From: Desulfobacterales bacterium
Lineage (GTDB): Bacteria; Desulfobacterota; Desulfobacteria; Desulfobacterales; Desulfosalsimonadaceae
Assembly: GCA_007127175.1 (NCBI GenBank)
Contig: SKZX01000151.1
Span: 1-11,085, forward strand
Direction: 5' to 3'
Length of the DNA stretch: 11,085 nt
Shown here: positions 1 to 6,368 of the stretch, one piece after another
How positions within the stretch are numbered: position 1 is the first letter of the stretch
Layout of the letters: each line of letters begins with the position of its first letter
Program-made: the position numbers and the translations under genes
Notes under the pieces: generated by a model
Databases searched by the model: none
Seen by the model: only the letters and a program-made list of their open reading frames with translations
Told to the model about the DNA's origin: nothing

Positions 1-126
1 ATCTCACGTACGACAAAGTACGCTCAATTCTTCAAAAATTGCTCGCGCCTTGATCTTGAACTTTTTACAAAGCCGTCTGAAAACGACCTTTTACGAGTTC
101 ATCAAACTTGACGGCTTTGAAAAAAC
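1..126. repeat. Left copy of a dispersed, hairpin-rich repeat (inverted relative to 10976-11084)
   Basis: Positions 1-104 match the reverse complement of 10976-11079 without gaps, with 15 mismatches by my count (89/104). The outer part can fold: CGTAC (7-11), loop 12-17, GTACG (18-22), followed by CTCA and ATTCTTC (23-33). The matching outer arm is cut off by the window edge. A second foldback pairs 62-77 with 110-125, around CAAAGCCGTC and GACGGCTTTG. No ORF is supported inside it. It looks like a non-coding intergenic repeat rather than an insertion sequence. The family is unidentified. Confidence 0.8.
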
Positions 127-136
127 CCAATATCTG
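108..136 (+). promoter_or_regulatory. Weak candidate promoter for the hydrolase gene
   Basis: TTGACG (108-113) is separated by 17 nt from TATCTG (131-136), about 60 nt before the hydrolase ATG. The -35 matches the sigma70 consensus at five of six positions but the -10 at only three. The -35 lies in the 3' arm of the foldback of the left repeat, so if real the repeat would supply part of the promoter. This is a weak call. Confidence 0.25.
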
Positions 137-195
137 CGTTGCGTCCGACCTGTCATGCAGCCGGTTCATGAAAAACCTACTGTCCGGGGATTACA

Positions 196-939
196 ATGAA
201 TACAAAAACAATACAGTTTTATGCGGATGCCTTTCGCTTAAACGGGACCCTTCACCTGCCGGAGCCACGGCCGGAAAACCGGCCCGCCCCCGTTGTCATC
301 GGATCCCACGGCCTTTTGAGCGACGGGGAATCCCCCAAGCAGAAAACCCTTGCAGAGCGGCTGAACAAAAAAGGGATTGCTTTTTTCCGTTTCGACCATC
401 GGGGACGGGGCCGGAGCGAAGGCCGCTTTTCTGAGGCAACGACATTTGAAGGACGCATCAACGACTTGGCGGCGGCCATTTCAACGGTTTCGGCATACCC
501 CGGCATCGGTGGGGCCATCGGGCTCTTCGGCAGCAGCATGGGCGGGGCTGTCTGCATCGGGGTTGCTGATTCGTTCGACATCGAAACCATTATCACACTG
601 GCGGCGCCGGCCCGCCTGGAATCCATCCGGGTGCCCGCGCATATCATGGAGGACCCCCTGTTCAAGGACATGACGCCGGAACAGATGGCGTTTGACATTG
701 CCGACAAGCTCGAGAAAATAAGCAACATACTGATATTCCATGGCGATGCGGACGAAGTGGTTTCATTTGAAAACGCCCTTGAAATTTATGAAAACACGGC
801 AACGCCCAAGCGGCTCGTCCGTTTCCCCGGGGGCGATCACGCCATAAGCCGGCCGGATTACCAGGCGCAGTTTATCGATGAAGCGGTCGAATGGTTCGCA
901 GCCGCGCTGAATTCAAAAATAAATAAAACAATTCCTTGA
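196..939 (+). CDS. Alpha/beta hydrolase, substrate unknown
   Basis: A 247-residue single-domain alpha/beta hydrolase fold protein. The catalytic triad can be placed by motif: nucleophile Ser114 in GSSMG (112-116), acid Asp186 in HGDADEVV (182-189), and His215 in GGDHAIS. The SHG at 37-39, after the second strand, fits the oxyanion-hole region, and FDHRGRGRSEG (66-76) is the usual conserved loop. Length is normal for esterase or serine-aminopeptidase-like members. There is no signal peptide or membrane segment, so it is probably cytoplasmic. ATG 196 is preceded by GGGGA (186-190), 5 nt away. It lies upstream of the ilv operon on the same strand, but the ilv promoter overlaps its stop codon and an intrinsic terminator separates it from ilvD, so it is probably a separate unit. 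Family membership is secure. The substrate (ester, lactone, peptide or thioester) cannot be told from sequence. Confidence 0.85.
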   Translation: MNTKTIQFYADAFRLNGTLHLPEPRPENRPAPVVIGSHGLLSDGESPKQKTLAERLNKKGIAFFRFDHRGRGRSEGRFSEATTFEGRINDLAAAISTVSAYPGIGGAIGLFGSSMGGAVCIGVADSFDIETIITLAAPARLESIRVPAHIMEDPLFKDMTPEQMAFDIADKLEKISNILIFHGDADEVVSFENALEIYENTATPKRLVRFPGGDHAISRPDYQAQFIDEAVEWFAAALNSKINKTIP

Positions 940-963
940 CAAGGGCCATTATTTATTGCTAAT
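936..963 (+). promoter_or_regulatory. Predicted sigma70-type promoter of the ilv operon, with overlapping inverted repeat
   Basis: A perfect TTGACA (936-941) and GCTAAT (958-963, four of six to TATAAT, including TAAT) are 16 nt apart. Transcription would start near 970, leaving about 80-100 nt before the leader ORF. The -35 overlaps the TGA stop of the hydrolase (937-939). CCATTA (946-951) and TAATGG (960-965) form an inverted repeat spanning the spacer and -10. This could be an operator, although it could equally be a small RNA hairpin if transcription starts further upstream. It is the best match I saw in the 330-nt gap. Confidence 0.55.
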
Positions 964-1049
964 GGTCAAAAATTCAATATCGACGATGATGCTGTAAGGT
1001 TTTTTCCCGGTAGCAAGAGTGGCGCCGCATTCATCACCATAGCGGCAAA

Positions 1050-1172
1050 ATGAACTTGGATCACTTAACAATGATGTTCAGACTTTTCATTATCAGCCTT
1101 ATTCTTATTGTACCCGTACTGGGCGTAGTTGACGTCCTTGGGGGAGCCGGGGTTGATAATGGTGCAAGATAA
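1050..1172 (+). CDS. Leader peptide of the ilv operon (ilvL-like), rich in Ile, Leu and Val codons
   Basis: A 40-codon ORF from ATG 1050 to TAA 1170-1172. Residues 14-30 read IISLILIVPVLGVVDVL: 4 Ile, 4 Leu and 5 Val in 17 codons (1089-1139). The tail is GGAGVDNGAR. Clustering of exactly the three end-product amino acids directly before a terminator and ilvD is the hallmark of attenuator leader peptides such as ilvL and ivbL of enterobacteria; homology to those is not implied. The start is uncertain. ATG 1050 has only AGCGG nearby, while in-frame ATG 1071 and 1074 follow a weak GGA at 1058-1060, giving 33 or 32 residues. All starts keep the Ile/Leu/Val run. The product probably has no function beyond being translated. 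An accidental hydrophobic ORF is the alternative, but the matching RNA structures argue against it. Confidence 0.85.
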   Translation: MNLDHLTMMFRLFIISLILIVPVLGVVDVLGGAGVDNGAR

Positions 1173-1216
1173 AATATAAGCCAGACAATTTCTTAAAAAA
1201 AACCGTTATCAGCCCC
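1088..1216 (+). promoter_or_regulatory. Attenuator switch: protector (1:2) and antiterminator (2:3) pairings
   Basis: Region 1, CATTATCAGCC (1088-1098), pairs with region 2 at 1151-1161, GGTTGATAATG: 11 contiguous pairs, one G-U. Region 2 at 1149-1162, GGGGTTGATAATGG, can instead pair with region 3 at 1203-1216, CCGTTATCAGCCCC: 14 contiguous pairs, two G-U. Region 3 is also the 5' arm of the terminator. Region 1 lies at the start of the Ile/Leu/Val run and region 2 at the end of the leader ORF. A ribosome stalled on the early Ile or Leu codons would mask region 1, free region 2, form 2:3 and allow read-through. A ribosome reaching the stop codon would cover region 2 and allow termination. Without translation, 1:2 forms and termination follows. 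The base pairing is read directly; the mechanism is inferred from the classical trp/his/ilv model. Confidence 0.85.
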
Positions 1217-1239
1217 GAAAAACTGATAACGGTTTTTTT
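1195..1239 (+). terminator. Intrinsic terminator of the ilv attenuator (3:4 hairpin)
   Basis: AACCGTTATCAG (1201-1212) and CTGATAACGGTT (1223-1234) form a perfect 12-bp stem with a 10-nt loop (1213-1222). A-tract 1195-1200 against T-tract 1233-1239 can extend the stem. Seven T residues follow the GG. It ends about 30 nt before ilvD. The 5' arm is shared with the antiterminator, so this is the off state of the attenuator and not merely a terminator for the upstream hydrolase gene, though it may also serve that role. Confidence 0.92.
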
Positions 1240-1271
1240 GTTTTCACGAAGCGCCAAAACGGAGGGACATG

Positions 1272-2939
1272 ATGAAAAGTGACATCGCAAAGCAGGGAAT
1301 CGGAAGGGCGCCCCATCGGTCGCTGATGAAAGCCATCGGGTATACCGATGATGAAATCCGCCGTCCCTTGATCGGCGTGGCCAATTCCTACAACAGCATC
1401 GTTCCCGGACATGCGGATTTGAACAAAATTGCCGACGCGGTCAAGGCCGGGATCTACATGGCGGGCGGCACCCCCGTGGAATTCGGCGTCATCGGCGTCT
1501 GCGACGGTATCGCCATGGGTCATGAAGGCATGAAATATTCCCTGGGAAGCCGGGAAATCATCGCCGATTCCATTGAAATCATGGCCACGGCCCATGCACT
1601 TGACGCAATGGTCATGATCCCCAACTGCGACAAGATCGTCCCGGGCATGCTCATGGCGGCCGCCCGACTTGACCTGCCGAGCATCTTTATCAGCGGCGGA
1701 CCCATGCTGGCCGGCAGGCACCCCCACGACCCTTCAAAAAAAGTCGATTTGATAACTGTTTTCGAATCCGTTGGCAAAGTCCGATCGGGAAAGATGACCG
1801 AAGAAGAACTGCTGGACATCGAAAACGCGGCCTGCCCGACGTGCGGTTCGTGTGCCGGCATGTTCACGGCCAATTCCATGAACTGCCTTACCGAGGCCAT
1901 CGGCCTGGGCCTGCCCGGAAACGGCACGATCCCGGCGGTCATGTCCGCCCGGGTACGCCTGGCCAAGCAGGCCGGCATAAAAATCCTGGAGATTTTCGAA
2001 AAGCAGCTGATACCATCAAAAATACTGACAAAAGAGGCGTTTGAAAACGCCCTGTGCGTGGACATGGCAATGGGCTGCTCCACCAACACGGTTTTGCACC
2101 TGGCTGCGCTCGCCCACGAAGCCGGCATCCCCATGGACCTGGACATGATCAACACCATCAGCGACCGGATACCCCACCTGTGTTCCCTTTCACCGGGCGG
2201 CGCCCATCACATCGAGGACCTGGACAACGCCGGCGGAATCTATGCCGTGATGAAAACCCTTTATGACGCAGGGTTTATCAACGGTGAATGCCTGACGGTG
2301 ACCGGAAAAACCGTCAAGGAAAACGTCAGCGCCGCAAAGCCGAAAGGCATCGGTGTAATCCGGCCGGTCAGCGACCCCTATCACAAAACCGGCGGGCTTG
2401 CGGTATTGTTCGGCAACCTCGCGCCCAGGGGGTGTGTGGTCAAGCAGTCTGCCGTAGCCGATGAAATGCTTTCCCACGAAGGCCCGGCCCGCGTTTTTGA
2501 ATCGGAGGAGGATGCCACCGAAGCCATCATGTCCGGCCATATCAAAAAGGGGGACATCGTTGTCATCCGGTATGAAGGCCCCATGGGGGGACCCGGCATG
2601 CGTGAAATGCTCGCGCCGACATCCGCCATTGCCGGCATGGGCCTCGACGGTCATGTGGCCCTGATCACGGACGGCCGTTTTTCCGGCGGCACCCGGGGGG
2701 CGGCGATCGGGCATATATCCCCGGAGGCCATGCAAAAAGGCCCCATCGCAATTGTTGAAGAAGGCGACCGGATCGCCATCGACATCCCCGGAAAAACCAT
2801 TACACTCAAGGTTCCGGACGCGGAAATCGAAAAACGTTTTTCCGGGTGGAAGGCGCCTGCCCCGAAAATACAAACGGGATACATGGCGCGATACGCCCAG
2901 CAGGTTTCGTCCGCGGACAAGGGTGCGGTATTGAAATAA
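1272..2939 (+). CDS. ilvD: Dihydroxyacid dehydratase
   Basis: Dehydrates 2,3-dihydroxyisovalerate and 2,3-dihydroxy-3-methylvalerate to the 2-oxo acids that precede valine/leucine and isoleucine. It is a cytoplasmic Fe-S enzyme of 555 residues, normal for the IlvD/Edd family. Visible signatures are PNCDKIVPGM (near 118-127), CPTCGSCAGMFTANSMNCLT (near 188-207), MAMGCSTNTVLH, the TDGRFSGGT segment with the putative catalytic Ser, GHISPEA, and the C-terminal SADKGAV. The early segment reads NSYNSIVPGH. The position that is Cys (TPCN) in [2Fe-2S] type members is Gly here, as in E. coli IlvD, which suggests an oxygen-sensitive [4Fe-4S] cluster (inference). Two ATGs overlap the start, 1269 and 1272. 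GGAGG at 1261-1265 is ideally spaced (6 nt) for 1272, so that was chosen; 1269 adds one Met. It is the first structural gene after the attenuator. Confidence 0.97.
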   Translation: MKSDIAKQGIGRAPHRSLMKAIGYTDDEIRRPLIGVANSYNSIVPGHADLNKIADAVKAGIYMAGGTPVEFGVIGVCDGIAMGHEGMKYSLGSREIIADSIEIMATAHALDAMVMIPNCDKIVPGMLMAAARLDLPSIFISGGPMLAGRHPHDPSKKVDLITVFESVGKVRSGKMTEEELLDIENAACPTCGSCAGMFTANSMNCLTEAIGLGLPGNGTIPAVMSARVRLAKQAGIKILEIFEKQLIPSKILTKEAFENALCVDMAMGCSTNTVLHLAALAHEAGIPMDLDMINTISDRIPHLCSLSPGGAHHIEDLDNAGGIYAVMKTLYDAGFINGECLTVTGKTVKENVSAAKPKGIGVIRPVSDPYHKTGGLAVLFGNLAPRGCVVKQSAVADEMLSHEGPARVFESEEDATEAIMSGHIKKGDIVVIRYEGPMGGPGMREMLAPTSAIAGMGLDGHVALITDGRFSGGTRGAAIGHISPEAMQKGPIAIVEEGDRIAIDIPGKTITLKVPDAEIEKRFSGWKAPAPKIQTGYMARYAQQVSSADKGAVLK

Positions 2940-2959
2940 ACCCTTGACGGTCCGGGTTT
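2938..2959 (+). other. Small hairpin in the ilvD-ilvB gap
   Basis: AAACCC (2938-2943) and GGGTTT (2954-2959) frame a 10-nt loop just after the ilvD stop codon, followed by a fourth T. The stem is short and the T run poor, so it is at most a weak terminator or an mRNA processing or stability element. The rest of the 94-nt gap to ilvB shows only the ilvB ribosome binding site. Confidence 0.3.
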
Positions 2960-3033
2960 TAACAATCGCTTTTTCGCCGATGTTACGAATGGTTTTCAGT
3001 TATTACGAGGACTAAAATAAAGGAAGGTTGATC

Positions 3034-4719
3034 ATGAAGCTCAAAGGTGCCCAGATTTTGATGAAAATGCTTCAGGAAGAAGGCGTTGACGCCATTTTTG
3101 GATACCCGGGCGGGGCTGTTCTGGATATCTATGACGCGCTCATGGATACGGATTTCAAGCACATCCTGGTCAGGCATGAACAGGGGGCCGTCCACGCGGC
3201 CGACGGATACGCCCGGGCAAGCGGGAAAGTCGGGGTCTGCCTGGTGACATCCGGTCCCGGTGCCACCAACACGGTTACGGGGATCGCCTCGGCATACCTG
3301 GACTCCATACCCATCGTCATCTTCACCGGGCAGGTGCCCACCCACCTCATCGGGAACGATGCGTTCCAGGAAGTGGACATTGTTGGCATCACGCGCCCCT
3401 GCACCAAACACAACTACCTGGTGAAAGACGTCAGGAACCTGGCCAAAACGATAAAAGAGGCGTTTCATCTGGCCCGCTCCGGTCGTCCCGGGCCGGTGCT
3501 GGTGGACCTGCCAAAGGACATCATCAATTCGACCACGACGTTCAAGGTGCCGGGCGAAGTTCGGATGCGGACCTACAACCCGACTTACAAACCCAACATC
3601 CGTCAGATCCAGAAAATTATTGACCTGGTTGCCAAGGCAAAAAAGCCGGTGATATTCAGCGGGGGGGGCGTCAACCTGTCCAAGGCCCATGAAGAGCTTA
3701 CAAAGTTCGCAAGAAAGGCCAGAATTCCCGTGACAAGCTCCCTGATGGGGCTTGGCGGATTTCCGGGAACGGACGAATTGTGGCTTGGCATGCTGGGCAT
3801 GCACGGCACGTTTCGCGCAAACATGTCCATTACCGAATGCGACCTGCTCATCGGCATCGGCGTCCGTTTTGACGACCGGGTGACCGGCAAGACCGACGAA
3901 TTCGCGCCCAACGCCACAATCGTCCAGATTGACATCGACCCCACCTCGATTCAGAAGAACGTGCCGGTTTCCGTGCCGGTGGTGGGTGATTGCCGGATAT
4001 CTTTGTCCATGCTCAACGATCTTCTGGAAAAACTCGACCTGACGGGCGTCGACGAAAAACGGGCGCCATGGCTCAAGCAGATCCATGACTGGAAAAGCAC
4101 AACGCCCCTGGCTTACAAGCAGGGAGATACCATAAAGCCCCAGTATGTCATCGATACCCTGTATGAACTCACGGGTGGCGAGGCCATCATCACGACGGAA
4201 GTGGGGCAGAACCAGATGTGGGCCGCGCAGTATTATCACTATAAGGAGCCGGGCCAATTCATTTCGTCGGGCGGGCTTGGGGTCATGGGGTTCGGGCTGC
4301 CGGCAGCCATCGGCGCGCAGGTCGGGGCGCCCGGCAAAACAGTGGTGGATATCGCCGGGGACGGGAGCATACAGATGAATATTCAGGAGTTGGCCACAGC
4401 CGTCCAATACAAGCTTCCCGTCAAGGTGGCCATTTTGAACAACGGGTTTCTGGGCATGGTGCGCCAATGGCAGGAACTGTTCTACCAGGGGCGCTATTCC
4501 TTTACAAAATTCGAACACATGCCGGATTTTGTGAAGCTTGCCGAGGCCTACGGCGCGACCGGCCTGCGCGCGACCAAACCCGAAGAGGTTAAAAAAGTCC
4601 TCAAGCTGGGGCTTGAAACCGAGGGGCCGGTCATCATGGATTTCGTGGTGGAACAGGAGGAAGGCGTCTACCCCATGGTGCCGGCGGGCGCACCCATCAA
4701 GAAAATGCTTCTGGTCTGA
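3034..4719 (+). CDS. ilvB: Acetohydroxyacid synthase (acetolactate synthase), large catalytic subunit
   Basis: Condenses two pyruvates to acetolactate (valine/leucine branch), or pyruvate with 2-oxobutyrate to acetohydroxybutyrate (isoleucine branch), using ThDP, Mg2+ and FAD. The 561-residue protein has the three expected domains: N-terminal PYR domain with the ThDP-activating Glu49 in RHEQGAVHAADGYA, a central FAD-binding domain (about 190-345), and a C-terminal PP domain with GDGS (442-445) to NN (469-470) followed by GFLGMVRQWQ. That last motif, with Trp479, is typical of true anabolic AHAS rather than catabolic AlsS. ATG 3034 was chosen because AGGAAGG (3021-3027) is 6 nt upstream. An in-frame TTG at 3028 would abut that site and is rejected. 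ilvN follows after 41 nt. A 511-residue reading frame on the opposite strand is a shadow. Confidence 0.97.
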   Translation: MKLKGAQILMKMLQEEGVDAIFGYPGGAVLDIYDALMDTDFKHILVRHEQGAVHAADGYARASGKVGVCLVTSGPGATNTVTGIASAYLDSIPIVIFTGQVPTHLIGNDAFQEVDIVGITRPCTKHNYLVKDVRNLAKTIKEAFHLARSGRPGPVLVDLPKDIINSTTTFKVPGEVRMRTYNPTYKPNIRQIQKIIDLVAKAKKPVIFSGGGVNLSKAHEELTKFARKARIPVTSSLMGLGGFPGTDELWLGMLGMHGTFRANMSITECDLLIGIGVRFDDRVTGKTDEFAPNATIVQIDIDPTSIQKNVPVSVPVVGDCRISLSMLNDLLEKLDLTGVDEKRAPWLKQIHDWKSTTPLAYKQGDTIKPQYVIDTLYELTGGEAIITTEVGQNQMWAAQYYHYKEPGQFISSGGLGVMGFGLPAAIGAQVGAPGKTVVDIAGDGSIQMNIQELATAVQYKLPVKVAILNNGFLGMVRQWQELFYQGRYSFTKFEHMPDFVKLAEAYGATGLRATKPEEVKKVLKLGLETEGPVIMDFVVEQEEGVYPMVPAGAPIKKMLLV

Positions 4720-4760
4720 TACATATAACCATCAAACCCGGCAAAAAAAAGGATTGCACA

Positions 4761-5258
4761 ATGGACGAACAAAGACACCTGCTTTCCATTCTCGTGGACA
4801 ACGAACCCGGCGTTTTGTCCCGGATTACGGGGCTGTTTTCCGGCCGGGGATACAATATCGACTCACTCAGCGTGGCCGAAACCGTGGAACCGCATGTATC
4901 CAGGATCACCATGGTCACCCACGGGAGCCCCGGCATTATAGAGCAGATCAAAAAACAGCTCAACAAACTGATCAACGTCATCAAGGTGACGGACCTGACC
5001 GGCATGCATTACGTGCTCAGGGAAATGGCTTTGATAAAGGTCAATGCAAAAACAGAGCACCGCGCTGAAATCCTTCGGATAACCGATATTTTCCGCGGGC
5101 AGGTCGTTGATGTGGGCATTGATCATTTTACGGTGAAGGTCACGGGTGACCCGGAAAAGATCGAGGCCGTCATAAACCTTCTCAAACCCATGGGCATACG
5201 CGAGATCGCCAGGACGGGATGCGTCGCCCTGCCCAGGGAAAACGGCAATTCACATTAA
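4761..5258 (+). CDS. ilvN: Acetohydroxyacid synthase, small regulatory subunit
   Basis: The regulatory partner of IlvB: it stimulates the large subunit and gives feedback inhibition, usually by valine. The 165-residue length is typical of the two-domain IlvH/IlvN form. The N-terminal ACT domain (about 6-78) opens with HLLSILVDNEPGVLSRITGL, followed by FSGRGYNIDSLSV, which contains the effector-site motif. The C-terminal domain (about 84-157) includes REMALIKV and the FRGQVVDVG segment and ends near TGCVALPRE. ATG 4761 has AGGA (4750-4753) about 7 nt upstream. It is coupled in order with ilvB and ilvC, 41 nt and 30 nt away. The symbol ilvH would be equally acceptable. Confidence 0.95.
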   Translation: MDEQRHLLSILVDNEPGVLSRITGLFSGRGYNIDSLSVAETVEPHVSRITMVTHGSPGIIEQIKKQLNKLINVIKVTDLTGMHYVLREMALIKVNAKTEHRAEILRITDIFRGQVVDVGIDHFTVKVTGDPEKIEAVINLLKPMGIREIARTGCVALPRENGNSH

Positions 5259-5288
5259 AACGCAAATACACACGGAAAGGAAGCAAAA

Positions 5289-6338
5289 ATGGCGAAAATA
5301 GATTTTGGCGGCGTCGTTGAAGACGTTATCATGTCCGATGAGTTCCCCCTGGAAAAAGCAAGGGAAATACTTCAAAAGGAAACCATCGCCGTGCTCGGTT
5401 ACGGCGTGCAGGGGCCGGCCCAGGCATTGAACCTGAGAGACAACGGGATCGACGTCATTGTCGGGCAGCTTGAGGGCGACGAATACTGGGAAAAAGCCAT
5501 CGGCGACGGGTTTGTCCCCGGTGAAAACCTTTTCCCGCTCGAAGAGGCCGCGAAACGGGGCACCATCATCATGGAGCTGCTTTCCGATGCCGGCCAGGTC
5601 GCCACGTGGCCGAAGATCAAGGAATGCCTCAACGAAGGGGACGCCTTGTTCTTTTCCCACGGCTTTTCTATTGTCTACAAGGAGCAGACCGGCGTTATCC
5701 CGCCCGAAAACGTGGACGTAATCCTGGTGGCCCCCAAGGGCTCGGGCCGCAGCGTGCGGCAGAATTTCCTTGCCGGCAGCGGCATCAACTCCAGCTATGC
5801 CGTGTTCCAGGACTACACCGGCCGGGCAAAAGAGAGAACCCTTGCCCTTGGCATCGCCATCGGGTCGGGCTACCTGTTTCCGACCACCTTTGAAAAAGAG
5901 GTGTTTAGCGACCTGACCGGAGAGCGGGGCGTCCTGATGGGCTGCCTTGCCGGCGTCATGGAAGCCCAGTACAACGTGCTGCGCAAACACGGCCACAGCC
6001 CCAGCGAGGCCTTTAACGAAACGGTTGAAGAGTTGACCCAGAGCCTCATCCGGCTTGTGGACGAAAACGGCATGGACTGGATGTTTTCCAATTGCAGCGC
6101 CACCGCCCAGCGGGGAGCGCTTGACTGGGCGCCGAAATTCCGCGATGCCGTGAAACCCGTGTTTGACGAGCTATACGAACGCGTTGCATCGGGCAAGGAA
6201 ACCGAGCGGGTGCTTACCGTCAACAGCGCGCCGGATTACAAGGTAAAGCTTGACAAGGAACTCGAGGCCATACGGAATTCGGAAATGTGGCAGGCCGGTG
6301 CGGCCGTTCGCTCGCTGCGGCCGGACAGAAGAAAATAA
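5289..6338 (+). CDS. ilvC: Ketol-acid reductoisomerase (class I, non-enterobacterial subtype)
   Basis: Isomerises and reduces acetolactate and acetohydroxybutyrate with NAD(P)H and Mg2+ to the dihydroxyacid substrates of IlvD. The 349-residue length is that of short class I KARI. The N-terminal Rossmann domain has GYGVQG at 37-42. Catalytic residues by motif are His124 (FFSHGF) and metal ligands Asp208 and Glu212 (SDLTGERG), with Glu244 and Glu248 (FNETVEE). The wording differs from the common GYGSQGHAHALNLKDSG type: it reads GYGVQGPAQALNLRDNG with a longer loop after VIVGQ, closer to my recollection of the mitochondrial Ilv5-like and Bacteroidetes-like branch. ATG 5289 follows GGAAAGGAAG (5275-5284). 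cimA starts within about 30 nt of its stop, so the two are probably translationally close. Confidence 0.96.
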   Translation: MAKIDFGGVVEDVIMSDEFPLEKAREILQKETIAVLGYGVQGPAQALNLRDNGIDVIVGQLEGDEYWEKAIGDGFVPGENLFPLEEAAKRGTIIMELLSDAGQVATWPKIKECLNEGDALFFSHGFSIVYKEQTGVIPPENVDVILVAPKGSGRSVRQNFLAGSGINSSYAVFQDYTGRAKERTLALGIAIGSGYLFPTTFEKEVFSDLTGERGVLMGCLAGVMEAQYNVLRKHGHSPSEAFNETVEELTQSLIRLVDENGMDWMFSNCSATAQRGALDWAPKFRDAVKPVFDELYERVASGKETERVLTVNSAPDYKVKLDKELEAIRNSEMWQAGAAVRSLRPDRRK

Positions 6339-6368
6339 TAAATGATCATACCAGGCAGGTTGGACAAC

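Noticed and set aside
108..434. 108-residue + strand frame overlapping the hydrolase start
   Set aside because: It is in a different frame from the hydrolase, Arg/Pro-rich and without domains. The hydrolase frame has a full catalytic triad.
970..1268. T-box or other amino acid riboswitch upstream of ilvD
   Set aside because: No T-box consensus or specifier arrangement was seen. The Ile/Leu/Val leader ORF with three paired segments explains the region better.
1209..1727. 172-residue minus-strand frame running into the ilv leader
   Set aside because: It is antisense to ilvD and the attenuator terminator, with no family resemblance and no ribosome site.
3028..3033. TTG start for ilvB at 3028
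   Set aside because: It would sit directly against the AGGAAGG ribosome site. ATG 3034 has normal 6-nt spacing and matches the family N terminus.
2983..4518. 511-residue open frame on the minus strand opposite ilvB
   Set aside because: It overlaps the strongly supported ilvB in full, has no recognisable domain and is rich in His, Arg, Gly and Asp, as expected from the antisense of a GC-rich gene.
5250..5996. 248-residue minus-strand frame opposite ilvC
   Set aside because: Shadow of ilvC, with antisense-type composition and no motif.
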